Shown here in pieces: positions 1-9,201 of a DNA stretch of 64,000 nt (the first letter of the stretch is position 1; the number at the start of each line of letters is the position of its first letter). Source of the DNA: Fictibacillus macauensis ZFHKF-1 (GTDB lineage Bacteria > Bacillota > Bacilli > Bacillales > Fictibacillaceae); assembly GCF_000269865.1 (NCBI RefSeq), contig NZ_AKKV01000022.1:1-64000 (forward strand), read 5' to 3'. Under the pieces are notes generated by a model. The model did not search any database. It worked only from the letters and a program-made list of their open reading frames with translations, and was not told where the DNA came from. Both the position numbers and the translations under genes were made by a program.

Positions 1-94
1 CGCCATCTGTGCCCGCGCCCACATCTCGCCTCCGCCCGCGCCCCACGCCATCTGTGCTCGCCCCCACATCTCGGTCCCGCCTCCGCCCACCCCA
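1..94. repeat. GC-rich tandem repeat at the window edge
   Basis: Two imperfect copies of a unit of about 46 bp, each starting GCCATCTGTGC and rich in CCCGC/CCACATCTC, fill the first 94 bases. The array probably continues outside the window. It is far more C-rich than its surroundings, encodes nothing I recognise and lies just past the mntH terminator. It may be related in kind to the other CG-rich arrays in this window, but its unit differs from the 21-bp TTCGCGCGCA repeat. Confidence 0.6.
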
Positions 95-95
95 C

Positions 96-123
96 AAAAA
101 AAACCCACACACCGTGTGGGTTT
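96..123 (-). terminator. Rho-independent terminator of mntH
   Basis: The sequence AAACCCACAC-ACC-GTGTGGGTTT forms a perfect 10-bp stem. Read on the minus strand it is followed by a run of eight T. It lies 4 bases past the mntH stop codon. Confidence 0.9.
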
Positions 124-127
124 AAAG

Positions 128-1477
128 CTAGTTAAAAAATGTTCCCCATAACAAGTAAACGTTCAATACGAGGATGAGGAGGGCGACGAACCAAGCGAGC
201 CATTTGGTAATAGGCTTATTGACGAATGGGCCCATTTTATTTTTATCACTTGTGAATTTAACAAGTGGAATCACAGCAAAGGAGAGCTGTAGGGATAAAA
301 TGACTTGGCTTAGGATGAGTAGCTGTCCGGTTCCTTTTTCGCCATAGAGAAGCGTGACGATGACGGCTGGGATAATGGCGATCATGCGTGTAATGAGACG
401 GCGAATCCACGGTTTCAGGCGAATGCGTAGAAAGCCTTCCATCACGATTTGCCCAGCGAGCGTGCCTGTTAGTGTTGAGTTTTGTCCGGAGGCGAGTAGC
501 GCCACACCGAACATGATGCCAGCGATGCCTGAGCCGAGTAGCGGATCAAGTAGATGGTAAGCATCTTGAATTTCCGCCACTTCGGTATGACCGGATGTGT
601 GAAAAGCAGCGGCTGACAAAATTAAGATGGCTGCATTAATAAAGAGCGCGAGCATGAGCGCGACGGTTGAATCGATGGTCGCAAAGCGAATCGCAGAACG
701 TTTTCCTTCAAGAGAGCGGTCGTATTCCCGCGTTTGCACGATGGAGGAGTGAAGGTATAAGTTATGTGGCATAACTGTTGCTCCTAAGATCCCTAATGCA
801 ATGTAAAGCATTTGTGGATTGCTGACGATTTCCGTGCTTGGAAGAAAACCTTGTACGACCCCACCGATTTCCGGTTTGGATAAAAAGAGCTCAATGCCAA
901 AACAAACGGCAATGGTGGCAATAAGCGCAATGACGAACGCTTCGATATAGCGAAAGCCTTTGTTTTGTAACAGTAAAATTAACAATACATCAAAGGCGGT
1001 AATGCACACACCATAGACGAGTGGAATATCAAATAATAAGTTTAAGGCGATGGCGGCTCCGATGACTTCGGCTAAGTCGCAAGCGGCAATCGCAAGCTCA
1101 CATAAGATCCAAAGCATAAATGATACCGGCTTGCTATAGTGATCGCGACAAGCTTGCGCTAAATCTCTGCCAGAAACAATCCCTAATTTCGCCGATAATG
1201 CTTGCAGTAAAATTGCCATGAGATTGGAGATTAAGATAACCGAAAGCAGCGTATAGCCGAACTGTGAACCACCAGCAATGGACGTGGCCCAGTTTCCAGG
1301 GTCCATATAACCAACAGCGACTAAATAGCCGGGTCCGATAAAGCCAAGAAGGCGGCGAAAAAAACTACCGTCTTTTTTAATAGCGATGCTCCGATTGACT
1401 TCTTGTAAACTCGCCATTTCTTGCTCTTGTTTCCAGCCGTTGTTTTCTTTTTCTTTAGCTGGTCTAGCTTTTTGCAT
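128..1477 (-). CDS. mntH: Nramp-family divalent metal (Mn2+)/H+ symporter MntH
   Basis: This 449-residue polytopic membrane protein belongs to the Nramp family, which imports Mn2+ (also Fe2+ and other divalent metals) together with protons. The two family signatures are present: the TM1 motif DPGN near residue 58 and the TM6 motif MPHN near residue 240. About 11 hydrophobic segments are visible and the length is typical. The ATG start has GAGGAGG 9 bases upstream. A sigma-A-like promoter lies at 1566-1594 and a terminator directly follows the gene, so it is probably monocistronic. Bacillus homologues are repressed by MntR under Mn sufficiency; I did not find a convincing MntR box here. It sits divergently from a Zn-type P-ATPase gene. 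Confidence 0.93.
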   Translation of the reverse strand: MQKARPAKEKENNGWKQEQEMASLQEVNRSIAIKKDGSFFRRLLGFIGPGYLVAVGYMDPGNWATSIAGGSQFGYTLLSVILISNLMAILLQALSAKLGIVSGRDLAQACRDHYSKPVSFMLWILCELAIAACDLAEVIGAAIALNLLFDIPLVYGVCITAFDVLLILLLQNKGFRYIEAFVIALIATIAVCFGIELFLSKPEIGGVVQGFLPSTEIVSNPQMLYIALGILGATVMPHNLYLHSSIVQTREYDRSLEGKRSAIRFATIDSTVALMLALFINAAILILSAAAFHTSGHTEVAEIQDAYHLLDPLLGSGIAGIMFGVALLASGQNSTLTGTLAGQIVMEGFLRIRLKPWIRRLITRMIAIIPAVIVTLLYGEKGTGQLLILSQVILSLQLSFAVIPLVKFTSDKNKMGPFVNKPITKWLAWFVALLILVLNVYLLWGTFFN

Positions 1478-1565
1478 AAGTCGTTCCTCCTCACGTGCGC
1501 CGTTCTTATGAAGTCCTTTTTCAAAGGTAACGATTCAACGTTCGTATAGTCTTCCTTTGTAGTAT

Positions 1566-1594
1566 ATTGTAGCGAACATAAATGTTTCCATCAA
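1566..1594 (-). promoter_or_regulatory. Sigma-A-type promoter of mntH
   Basis: On the minus strand TTGATG (1594-1589), a 17-bp spacer and TACAAT (1571-1566) form a good vegetative promoter about 90 bases upstream of the mntH start. No clear MntR operator overlaps it by eye. Confidence 0.6.
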
Positions 1595-1662
1595 GCAATA
1601 GGATTTTATTTATAAAAAAAAGTTGCCCAACGGAAAAAGTAAGAAAAATATATTTCTGAATA

Positions 1663-1692
1663 TTGACTTTTTTGAAGTTTCTCACATACTAT
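1663..1692 (+). promoter_or_regulatory. Candidate promoter of the zosA transcript
   Basis: TTGACT (1663-1668), an 18-bp spacer and TACTAT (1687-1692) resemble a sigma-A promoter. Transcription from it would give a leader of about 140 bases carrying an intrinsic terminator before the P-ATPase gene. Confidence 0.5.
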
Positions 1693-1759
1693 GGAGATAA
1701 AGTTTCCTCCATGCAAAATTCAAAAAAATAAGTGTATCACCTCGGAAGGTTGTCCGAAA

Positions 1760-1783
1760 GCTGCCAAGTAAATGGCAGCTTTT
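1760..1783 (+). terminator. Terminator-like hairpin in the zosA leader (possible attenuator)
   Basis: GCTGCC-AAGTAAAT-GGCAGC followed by TTTT sits between the candidate promoter and the P-ATPase start. A smaller hairpin, CGGA-AGGTTG-TCCG (1743-1756), lies directly upstream. The arrangement suggests attenuation, but it matches no riboswitch consensus I know (not yybP-ykoY, czcD or ykkC), so the trigger is unknown. Confidence 0.45.
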
Positions 1784-1807
1784 CTGCATTTTTAAAGGTA
1801 ATGAAAT

Positions 1808-1822
1808 TGATTCTAATTCTCA
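1808..1822 (+). promoter_or_regulatory. Fur/PerR-like box upstream of zosA
   Basis: TGATTCTAATTCTCA matches the 7-1-7 Fur-family consensus TGATAATNATTATCA at 11 of 14 fixed positions. B. subtilis zosA is a PerR-regulon gene, so a Fur-family site would fit. However, the box lies downstream of the leader hairpin and next to the ribosome binding site, so this is tentative. Confidence 0.3.
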
Positions 1823-1838
1823 GTAAGGAGGAGTGTCA

Positions 1839-3749
1839 ATGGATATGAATGCAGTCGTCCCCAAAAATGAACCATCGAAAAGGTTCCTAAGACATTCGTT
1901 GTTTCAGCATAGCGAGCTCATGTGCGCGCTAATTAGTGGTGTGCTTATTATTACCGGCTGGTTGCTTCAACGAAACGATTTTACGTATGCCTCTATTTTC
2001 TCCTATTGTATTGCATTTATGATTGGTGGCTTTGCGAAGGCAAAAGAGGGGCTTCAAGAGACGATTACAGAGCGGACCTTAAATGTAGAATTGTTGATGG
2101 TGTTGGCGGCGATTGGATCCATGATCATCGGCTATTGGGCAGAGGGCGCCATCTTAATTTTTATTTTTGCGATGAGTGGTGCGCTTGAAACGTATACGTT
2201 AAATAAAAGCAATCAGGAAATTGCCTCATTAATGGAGTTACAGCCCGAAGAAGCATTATTACTTACTTCTGACAAACAGCAGTATGTTCATGTTTCTTCG
2301 TTACAAATAGGTGATTTGATTCTTGTCAAGGCTGGAGAGCGTATTGGCATTGACGGGGTCATTGAAAAAGGACTGACGACGATCGATGAATCGTCCATTA
2401 CCGGTGAACCGCTGCCGGTGACAAAAGAAGTAACAGGAGAAGTATTTGCAGGCACGATGAACATTAGCGGCTCTATAGTTGTCCGTGTGACGAAGCGATC
2501 AACGGAAACACTTTTTCAAAAAATCATTCATCTCGTTCAGCAAGCGCAACAAGAAAAGTCGCCTTCTCAGCAATTTATCGAGTCATTTGAAGGCAAGTAT
2601 GTAAAGGGCGTGCTCCTTTTTGTAGCTCTTATGATGGTGGTGCCTCACTATCTCCTAGAGTGGAGTTGGGAGACGACGTTTTACCATGCGATTGTTTTGC
2701 TTGTTGTGGCTTCTCCTTGTGCCGTTGTAGCCTCTATTATGCCGGCTACCTTGTCTGCTATTTCGAATTGTGCTCGCAGTGGCATTTTATTTAAAGGGGG
2801 CGTTCATCTCGAAAATCTGGGTAAAATTCAAGCGATCGTTTTTGATAAAACAGGCACACTGACGGCTGGAAAGTTAACGGTGACGGATTTTGTTGTTGTA
2901 GAGGGATACGATGAACAAGACGTTCGACGGTCGGTTAGCAGTATTGAGCAACATTCCAATCACCCATTGGCAAAGGCTATTGTGCAGTATATTGGCGATG
3001 CACAAGCAGCTTATGGACTACATCACTTTCAAGATGTGCCGGGTGCTGGGGTGCGAGCACAGATTGGGGCCGACGTATGGAAAATTGGCAAAGCTGCTTT
3101 TGTTGGTGAAGCTGCGCTTGACGAACGGTTTGGTGAGGTGCTTACTTCACGTAGAAATGAAGGGAAAACGTTAATTTTCTTTCAAGTGAATGAGGAAATC
3201 GTCGGTTATTGTGCGTTGTTAGATACGATTCGTCATGATGCCCACGACGCCCTTCATTCTTTAAAAACAATCGGCATCCATTCTATTATGTTAACGGGCG
3301 ATCATGAAAAAACGGCGCAACGGCTGACGGCGGCCTTGCAGATGGAAGCGTACATTGCGGAGTGTTTACCAGAAACGAAAGGACAGCATATTCAAAAATT
3401 AAAAGAACAGTATGAGAGCGTGGCGATGGTTGGAGATGGCATTAACGATGCCCCCGCGCTAGCCACTGCAAATGTAGGGATTGCGATGGGAGAAGGAACC
3501 GATGTGGCGATTGATACGGCAGACGTTATTTTAATGAAAAATGAGCTGCAAAAACTCCCGAAAGCGGTCTTGCTTTCAAAACGAATGAATACAATTATTA
3601 AGCAAAATTTATGGTTTTCAAGCGCGGTCATCGTAGGCTTAATAATAGCTACACTAACGCAACAAATGAACTTGCCACTTGGTGTAATCGGCCATGAAGG
3701 CAGTACCATTCTTGTGATTATGAATGGCCTGCGCTTGCTAAAAGGCTAG
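1839..3749 (+). CDS. zosA: P1B-type heavy-metal ATPase, ZosA-like (zinc)
   Basis: This P-type ATPase of about 636 residues moves a heavy metal ion across the membrane using ATP. Visible are the TGEP actuator motif, the phosphorylation loop DKTGTLT, an HP motif (SNHPLAK) and the hinge GDGINDAPA. The TM metal-binding motif is SPC rather than CPC (ASPCAVV), as I recall for B. subtilis ZosA, a PerR-controlled Zn2+ uptake pump. There is no N-terminal HMA domain, also ZosA-like. A GTG at 1833 touches the AAGGAGGA ribosome site, so the ATG at 1839, with ideal spacing, is preferred. Metal specificity is inferred; a general Zn/Cd/Co ATPase is the alternative. Confidence 0.85.
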   Translation: MDMNAVVPKNEPSKRFLRHSLFQHSELMCALISGVLIITGWLLQRNDFTYASIFSYCIAFMIGGFAKAKEGLQETITERTLNVELLMVLAAIGSMIIGYWAEGAILIFIFAMSGALETYTLNKSNQEIASLMELQPEEALLLTSDKQQYVHVSSLQIGDLILVKAGERIGIDGVIEKGLTTIDESSITGEPLPVTKEVTGEVFAGTMNISGSIVVRVTKRSTETLFQKIIHLVQQAQQEKSPSQQFIESFEGKYVKGVLLFVALMMVVPHYLLEWSWETTFYHAIVLLVVASPCAVVASIMPATLSAISNCARSGILFKGGVHLENLGKIQAIVFDKTGTLTAGKLTVTDFVVVEGYDEQDVRRSVSSIEQHSNHPLAKAIVQYIGDAQAAYGLHHFQDVPGAGVRAQIGADVWKIGKAAFVGEAALDERFGEVLTSRRNEGKTLIFFQVNEEIVGYCALLDTIRHDAHDALHSLKTIGIHSIMLTGDHEKTAQRLTAALQMEAYIAECLPETKGQHIQKLKEQYESVAMVGDGINDAPALATANVGIAMGEGTDVAIDTADVILMKNELQKLPKAVLLSKRMNTIIKQNLWFSSAVIVGLIIATLTQQMNLPLGVIGHEGSTILVIMNGLRLLKG

Positions 3750-3822
3750 GTTATGAAAAAATTGTCTAAATTTCTCAGTGTAAACCGAACGTATATTCGC
3801 ATATAATAGAACAAGGATGGTG

Positions 3823-4161
3823 ATGCGAATGCTTCGGGATCGTGGCAAGCTTAAATGGCAAGGTATGTTCTTACCAGAGCATATCCAAGCGCTAAAAGAA
3901 CTGAATTGGAATCAAAGTCAAAAAAAACAACCAGAGCTTGATGAACAACAATTACAACGGATGGAGGAAACCATTCATGAAGCGATGGCGTACAATGTAC
4001 CGATTTGTTTCACGTACTATCAGAAAGGGGACTTTCATCTGTTAATTGGGCGTGTTCATTATGCAGATACGCAGCAACAGGCGCTAAGAATTGTTGATTT
4101 TCATGGCGACAGACATACGTTAAAGCTTACTGACATTATTGACGTTGCGCCACATGAATAA
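3823..4161 (+). CDS. YolD-like family protein
   Basis: This protein of 112 residues has the YolD-like signature RDRGKLKWQG followed by FLPEH near the N-terminus and ends in a small beta-rich domain. In Bacillus, YolD proteins often sit beside Y-family DNA polymerases (UvrX/YqjW) and are linked to the SOS response; no polymerase gene is adjacent here, so this is an orphan copy. Several ATGs lie close together (3817, 3823, 3829); 3823 is best spaced from AAGG. A bidirectional terminator follows. Confidence 0.75.
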   Translation: MRMLRDRGKLKWQGMFLPEHIQALKELNWNQSQKKQPELDEQQLQRMEETIHEAMAYNVPICFTYYQKGDFHLLIGRVHYADTQQQALRIVDFHGDRHTLKLTDIIDVAPHE

Positions 4162-4163
4162 TC

Positions 4164-4206
4164 AAAAACGCCAGGTGCCTTCATAAAAGGGCAACCTGGC
4201 GTTTTG
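4164..4206. terminator. Bidirectional terminator
   Basis: AAAACGCCAGGTGCC and GGCAACCTGGCGTTTT pair into a long stem flanked by A and T runs. It serves the YolD gene on the plus strand and the small membrane-protein gene on the minus strand. A decayed second copy (AACACCAGGTGCC, 4548-4560) lies beyond that gene as part of a tandem duplication. Confidence 0.85.
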
Positions 4207-4214
4207 TTGTTGTG

Positions 4215-4427
4215 TTAAACTTTGCGATTTTTTTGAGAGAAGAAGGTAAAAGCATCCCATAAGAGATAAACTGCGGAATAGAGCGCAAGTAAAACGAGCG
4301 TGGCACTTACCATCGGCAATAGCGATTCTAGTTCCAAAAAGCTAAAGCCTTCGTTCACGTCAGTTAGAAAAACAAAGTATAAAGCACAACCAATGACTGC
4401 AATGAGTCTTAACGTAATAGAAAGCAT
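4215..4427 (-). CDS. Small two-TM membrane protein, copy 1
   Basis: A 70-residue protein with two predicted membrane segments (about residues 4-22 and 36-58) separated by an acidic loop with DVNEGFSFLELES, and a basic tail ending KNRKV, which suggests a cytoplasmic C-terminus. The ATG has AGAGGTGACTCT upstream. It is 64/70 identical to the next gene. I recognise no family. Its terminator is shared with the YolD gene. Confidence 0.65.
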   Translation of the reverse strand: MLSITLRLIAVIGCALYFVFLTDVNEGFSFLELESLLPMVSATLVLLALYSAVYLLWDAFTFFSQKNRKV

Positions 4428-4591
4428 AGAGTCACCTCTTTAACTTTTCCCCAAGAATCATGCTCTAGCAACAGAGTGAAGGGGCGTTCTCTTTCTAAAG
4501 AATAGCTTTTTTTCTGACTTTTAACAAGACTGCATGTTATGGCAAACAACACCAGGTGCCTTCACATAAAAAAGCAAGCTAACGTTTTGTG

Positions 4592-4804
4592 TTAGACTTT
4601 GCGATTTTTTTGAGAGAAGAAGGTAAAAGCATCCCATAGAAGGTACACTGCGGAATAGAGCGCAAGTAAAACGAGCGTAGCACTTACCATCGGCAATAGC
4701 GTTTCTAGTTGTAATAAGCTAAAACCTTCGTTCACGTCCGTTAAAAAGACGAAGTATAAAATACAACCAATAACGGCAACAAGCCTTAAAATAATAGAAA
4801 GCAT
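4592..4804 (-). CDS. Small two-TM membrane protein, copy 2
   Basis: The 70-residue paralogue of the preceding gene, differing at six positions (T5I, I9V, A15I, F30L, E32Q, S35T), all conservative. The ribosome site and the bases just upstream of the start match the first copy, while the downstream terminator has lost perfect pairing. No function can be assigned. Retention of both frames and the mild substitutions argue that both are real genes. Confidence 0.65.
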   Translation of the reverse strand: MLSIILRLVAVIGCILYFVFLTDVNEGFSLLQLETLLPMVSATLVLLALYSAVYLLWDAFTFFSQKNRKV

Positions 4805-4942
4805 AGAGTCACCTCTTTAACTTTTACAGGAATTATTCTCTAGTAGTGTAAGGAAAAATGTGGTTTTTATACAGTGCAAAATGAGGGACGTTCTCTTTCT
4901 AAAGAATAGCTTCTTTTCTAACTTTTAACAAGACGTGCCATG

Positions 4943-6151
4943 TTACAGGTTGTTTACAGTTGAAAGTGAGCGTTGTTTCTGTAATAACATAAAGGCTAAT
5001 AATGCTGAAAAACTAATGAAAATAGAGGCAATGACATACACGCTACGAATACCATAGTGATCGGCAATAAAACCGAACAATGGAATAGAGCTTGCTGACG
5101 TTAATGATAGGAGAACGCTGCGCGCACCATAGACGTTCGGTAACTGTTCTGCATGAACACTGCTCTGAAACGCCGTTTCCTGTGAAACATCGCGGAGCTG
5201 ATAGCTTGGTCCCATCAACACACAAAGCACAAGGGAGAGCAACGGCATCGTACTGAGTCCATACAAAAGCGTAAGTAAACTAAAGCAAGCCGAGCCGACT
5301 ATCATAGCGAGTACAAGATGTCGTTTGACGAAGGAAGCAAGCGCTAACGTTAAAAAGCCGCCCACAATCGTTCCAATGTAATAACTGCCATTAATATATC
5401 CCCACCATTGCGGTGATTCATGGAGTGCCTCTGTTACATACACAAGTGTTAATGCGCCAATCCAAATCGTGCCCGCCATGCCTTCAATAACATCCATAAG
5501 GGTAACGAGACGTAAGGTCGGTTGCCGCCATAACGTTACCCAGCCGGCTTTCATCGTTGTTACTGGAGAGGCTTTTTCGGTTGTCGTTTCGGGTATATGA
5601 GGAAGCGTAAAGAAGAGCGTTAGCACGCCGCTCCATAATAAGGCAACGGTAATAAGCAGAGGAATTGTATTTCCCATTGCGATCACAAGAAAACCTGTTA
5701 GCGAATAACCAGCAATTTGCACGGTTTGCGAGCTAAGAGATAATAGACTATTGGCTTTAAGAAGCGATGGTTGTGGCACGAGATGAATAATGGTTGTGCG
5801 CAATAAAGGATTGCCCCAACCTTCTGCCAACGACACAATGAGTAAAATGAAAAGCAAATAACTGTACTGAGAAGAAAAATACGAAAAGCCAAACGTGAAA
5901 ATGGTAATGGCACTTGCTTTCACGATTTGTAATAGCAGCAATAGCTGACGAAAGGAAGCAAAGCGCCGAATGACGCTAATTGTCATCCCAGCGACAAAGC
6001 TTGTGAGCGCATTAACGAGGGGAAGAATAGCCGCTTGGAGAGCAGAACCGGTTTGTTCGTATAAAAAAGTGGTGAGAACCATGATGTACATAACATCAGC
6101 AAGTGAAAGACTTGTTGAACTATACCAATACAAAAAAAAGGGCCGTTTCAT
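4943..6151 (-). CDS. MFS transporter (about 12 TM)
   Basis: A major facilitator protein of about 402 residues with roughly 12 hydrophobic segments and a basic cytoplasmic loop in the first half (SVIRRFASFRQ). The substrate is unknown; the size and shape fit drug or macrolide efflux-type MFS proteins. ATG 6151 is preferred because AAGGAG lies 8 bases upstream, whereas ATG 6157 abuts it. It follows another MFS gene on the same strand with a hairpin between them. Confidence 0.8.
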   Translation of the reverse strand: MKRPFFLYWYSSTSLSLADVMYIMVLTTFLYEQTGSALQAAILPLVNALTSFVAGMTISVIRRFASFRQLLLLLQIVKASAITIFTFGFSYFSSQYSYLLFILLIVSLAEGWGNPLLRTTIIHLVPQPSLLKANSLLSLSSQTVQIAGYSLTGFLVIAMGNTIPLLITVALLWSGVLTLFFTLPHIPETTTEKASPVTTMKAGWVTLWRQPTLRLVTLMDVIEGMAGTIWIGALTLVYVTEALHESPQWWGYINGSYYIGTIVGGFLTLALASFVKRHLVLAMIVGSACFSLLTLLYGLSTMPLLSLVLCVLMGPSYQLRDVSQETAFQSSVHAEQLPNVYGARSVLLSLTSASSIPLFGFIADHYGIRSVYVIASIFISFSALLAFMLLQKQRSLSTVNNL

Positions 6152-6176
6152 AGTCATTCTCCTTCATATGTAACGT

Positions 6177-6202
6177 AAGCGGTTGACCGAGGCCAACCGC
6201 TT
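6177..6202. terminator. Intergenic hairpin between two MFS genes
   Basis: AAGCGGTTG-ACCGAGGC-CAACCGCTT forms a 9-bp stem just past the stop of the upstream (6206-7582) gene. There is no T run on either side, so it may be a weak terminator or a transcript-stabilising stem. Confidence 0.5.
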
Positions 6203-6205
6203 CGC

Positions 6206-7582
6206 TTAAGCAGCTTCTGATGCTTTTTTCTCTTTTGTAATGAGGGAAAAGGTCGTTAGGCAACCAACGATCGCAAGCCCGACGAGGATATAAAAAATCT
6301 GATGTAGACTGTTTGCTAGGGCGGTACCTGCTAATTCACTGCTTAACCATAAACCTGAAACAGCAATACCGACTGCTTGCCCGAGGTTGCGCATTAAATT
6401 GTTAGAACCCATCGCCGCGCCTCGTAAGTTCCAACCAACCGCCGATTGAACGGCAACCGTAAAGGTCGTGAGCGATAAGCCGAAGCCGAGCCCAAGAATC
6501 GACGTAGCGATCATCATCCAAAGAAGTGACGTACTTGCTTGAAAGAACACGGTCGGTAGTAGCCCGATAAAAATAATCGCAATCCCAACGAGGGATAGGC
6601 GTCCCGCGGAACTTTTTGGTAACCATTTTCCTGATAACACAGCACCGGTAGGCCAGGTGAGAGACATTGGCAGCATCGCAATGCCGGAATATGTAGCATT
6701 CGAATGGTTCACGCCTTGAATCCATAATGGAATGTAAAACGTAATGGCGACAAGAATGAAACCAAGTAGAAAGCCGGCAATATTGGCTACCGTAATCGCG
6801 CGAATACGAAAAAGCTGAAGCGGCAGCATCGGTTCGGACGTTTTCCGTTCAATGCGTAAAAAGACCATCACCCCAATGAAGGCAAGCAAAAACCATCCGA
6901 CAATGCTACCAGATAGTGATTTTGTTTCTTTTAGGAGCGTGAGCGCATATAAAAAGGCACTCATGCTAATGGCAAACGTCACAATGCCACCATAATCGAT
7001 TTTTTGTTTTTTCTTTTCAACGTGCTCATGAAGGCTGGTCCATAAAATAAAGAGAGCGACAATGCCAAAAGGTAAATTCATAAAAAAGACCCAATGCCAT
7101 GAAATTTGATCAACAATAAAGCCGCCAGCTAGCGGACCAATGATGCCGGCAATTCCCCACACACTACTAATATAGCCTTGCACTTTGGCGCGTTGTTCAT
7201 AGGTGAAGATATCACCAATAATTGTAAATGGAATGGTGGTGAGCGCCCCAGCACCAATTCCTTGAATTAAACGAAAAAGTACAAGCTGTCCCATCGTGGC
7301 TGCAAAGCCTGATAGAAGACTACCGATTAAAAAAATGATCACACCGCTAGCAAACATTTTTTTCCGTCCATATAAATCAGCTAACTTTCCAAAAATCGGC
7401 GTACTAATGACGGTTGCAAGCAAATAGACAGAAATAACCCACGTATATAACTGACTGCCTCCAAGGTCTCCCACAATTTTCGGCATAGCGGTCGATACAA
7501 TCGTACCCTCAATCGCCGTTAAAAACGTCGCGATCAGTAAGGCAATTGCCACAATTTTAGGTCGTGTTGCAGAATCATTCAT
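6206..7582 (-). CDS. DHA2-family (14-TM) MFS multidrug exporter
   Basis: This 458-residue protein has the hallmarks of the EmrB/QacA (DHA2) drug:H+ antiporters: TM1 motif with D/E followed by TIVSTAMPKI, motif A GKLADLYGRKK near residue 65, motif C in TM5 (GPLAGGFI) and 13-14 hydrophobic segments. Such pumps expel lipophilic cations, dyes or antibiotics. The ATG is preceded by AAGGAAGGTG. About 260 bases of non-coding DNA upstream contain no recognisable regulator gene. Confidence 0.87.
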   Translation of the reverse strand: MNDSATRPKIVAIALLIATFLTAIEGTIVSTAMPKIVGDLGGSQLYTWVISVYLLATVISTPIFGKLADLYGRKKMFASGVIIFLIGSLLSGFAATMGQLVLFRLIQGIGAGALTTIPFTIIGDIFTYEQRAKVQGYISSVWGIAGIIGPLAGGFIVDQISWHWVFFMNLPFGIVALFILWTSLHEHVEKKKQKIDYGGIVTFAISMSAFLYALTLLKETKSLSGSIVGWFLLAFIGVMVFLRIERKTSEPMLPLQLFRIRAITVANIAGFLLGFILVAITFYIPLWIQGVNHSNATYSGIAMLPMSLTWPTGAVLSGKWLPKSSAGRLSLVGIAIIFIGLLPTVFFQASTSLLWMMIATSILGLGFGLSLTTFTVAVQSAVGWNLRGAAMGSNNLMRNLGQAVGIAVSGLWLSSELAGTALANSLHQIFYILVGLAIVGCLTTFSLITKEKKASEAA

Positions 7583-7845
7583 CCAACTGCACCTTCCTTT
7601 CTATTCTTCACCAACTTATTATACATAAAAGTTTAATAAGTTTAAAGGGATTTCTTTCCTTACTTTCCTTTTTCCTTGGATTTTGTGACTAGTAGGTATG
7701 AGACGAGAGGTTACTATGCAACGATGATGGCTAAGGGTGATAAGTGATGGTTTACAACTGAAAAAAGGAGTAAATATAGCACACGATCTGTGTATACTTA
7801 CCCCAACCTTGGCTTTTAAAATCATTCTCTCTTTTTGACGAGCAT

Positions 7846-9063
7846 CTATTGGTCTTGCTCCGTCGGTGGAAGATTCGGATTGAACGTAAAGCCCGGATAT
7901 TTCACGACGGGACTATCTTCTTTGCGTAAGGAATCGACAAAGGCGGATCCAACATTTAAATTGCTTTCTACTAATGCTTTCGGGGTGAGTGCGAGCCATT
8001 GAGCAAGAGAAACATCTTCAAATCGATTGCTTTTAAACATTTCTAAAAAGCGCAATGTTTCAGTGCCGGTATTTTGGATATAATGGCCTGTAGCAAACGG
8101 AACGTAACCAACATCGCCAGCGCGATAATCGAAGGTACGCGCTGTACCGTTACCGAGAAAGACGGTCATTCGGCCTTGACCGGTCATGTAATATTGCCAT
8201 TCATCGTTATTCGGATGCCAGTGCAGTTCGCGCATGCCACCAGGCTCTACTTCAACGAGCGCCCCGGCAATCGTTTTGGACGCTGGAAAATTGGTCGAGT
8301 CAACGATCCGAACAGTACCGCCGGACGTTCGAATCGGTGGTTGTTTGAGGAGCTCGTATTTAAAGCTTTCTGGAACGACGCCGTAGGGAGAGGAAACGGC
8401 TTGTGTGGCGATTGGGCCAGGAACGGTGCTTTGATAAATGTACAGCTGCTCTTGCGGAATGTTCGCAAATTCACTGACCGGCACACCGAAGTTTGCCGAA
8501 AGAACATCCTTAGGTGTACGAGAAAACCAATCAGACAGTGATAGCGTAGATTGATCTGAGAAATCACCGTTATCAAAAATAAGCAGAAATTCACAATGCT
8601 CTAATCCTTGAATCGAGTGCGGAATGCCAGGTGGGAAATACCAGAGATCACCGGGATTAATATCGGCAATGAAATTTTGGCCATTTTGATTCACAGAAGT
8701 AATACGGGCGCGCCCTAACAATAAAAAAGCCCATTCTGCTTCTTTATGCCAATGCAACTCGCGTACGCCGCCAGCTGTTAAACACATATTAACACCAGCA
8801 AGCGTTGTAGCTACTGGTAGCTCGCGAATGGTAATTTCCCGTGACCACCCGCCAGGCTTTAAAATCATCGAGGTGTTAGAAAAAGAAAATTTTAAATTCG
8901 GAACAATCCCAGCATCGGTAACAGGAGGAACGAGAAGATCTGGGTTTTGCCGATCAATCATGACGTCGCGTGGCCCAAAGTCATACGTACCAGCAATGAT
9001 TTTCCCTTCAGCATTGCGACGAATGGGTTGCGGGATTCCTTCAGGTGCATTCCATGTTCTCAT
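7846..9063 (-). CDS. Bicupin oxalate decarboxylase (OxdC/OxdD family)
   Basis: A 405-residue Mn-dependent bicupin that in the characterised family converts oxalate to formate and CO2. Both metal sites are intact: H104, H106, E110, H149 in cupin 1 and H281, H283, E288, H327 in cupin 2, with E341 matching the second-site glutamate. The active-site lid, SENST in B. subtilis OxdC, reads SDQST at 169-173, so the catalytic Glu is Asp. The frame is open upstream to 9165, but ATG 9063 has GAGGTG at proper spacing and begins like known OxdC. No signal peptide, so probably cytosolic or spore-associated. Apparently monocistronic. Confidence 0.87.
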   Translation of the reverse strand: MRTWNAPEGIPQPIRRNAEGKIIAGTYDFGPRDVMIDRQNPDLLVPPVTDAGIVPNLKFSFSNTSMILKPGGWSREITIRELPVATTLAGVNMCLTAGGVRELHWHKEAEWAFLLLGRARITSVNQNGQNFIADINPGDLWYFPPGIPHSIQGLEHCEFLLIFDNGDFSDQSTLSLSDWFSRTPKDVLSANFGVPVSEFANIPQEQLYIYQSTVPGPIATQAVSSPYGVVPESFKYELLKQPPIRTSGGTVRIVDSTNFPASKTIAGALVEVEPGGMRELHWHPNNDEWQYYMTGQGRMTVFLGNGTARTFDYRAGDVGYVPFATGHYIQNTGTETLRFLEMFKSNRFEDVSLAQWLALTPKALVESNLNVGSAFVDSLRKEDSPVVKYPGFTFNPNLPPTEQDQ

Positions 9064-9201
9064 GTGACACCTCACGATCGTGTTTTTTCCATCACACATT
9101 ATGTATGCAAAAAAGAGAAAGAAAATGAGTTTTAATGAATTTTTAACTTGCGTTAGAGCGCACACTAAGTTTTACGATAAGAGGGTAGAAAGGAGCGGCA
9201 T

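Larger units (their letters stand above)
4167..4946. repeat. Tandem duplication of a ~0.38-kb gene unit
   Basis: Copy 1 (about 4167-4543) and copy 2 (about 4548-4946) each contain a terminator-like sequence, a 70-codon minus-strand gene, its ribosome site and an upstream segment with TTCTCTTTCTAAAGAATAGC. The coding parts differ at few positions, whereas the intergenic parts have diverged by substitutions and indels. This points to a fairly old tandem duplication with the proteins under selection. Confidence 0.8.

Noticed and set aside
1700-1783. Metal riboswitch (yybP-ykoY, czcD/NiCo) or fluoride riboswitch before zosA
   Set aside because: The conserved sequence blocks of these riboswitches are not present; only generic hairpins are seen.
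7583-7845. 68-codon frame between the DHA2 exporter and oxalate decarboxylase genes
   Set aside because: No ribosome site, no domain and atypical composition; probably plain intergenic DNA with the exporter promoter.
8074-8594. Long plus- and minus-strand frames of 155 and 115 codons within the oxalate decarboxylase gene
   Set aside because: They lie entirely inside a well-supported gene with intact catalytic residues and have no family resemblance.
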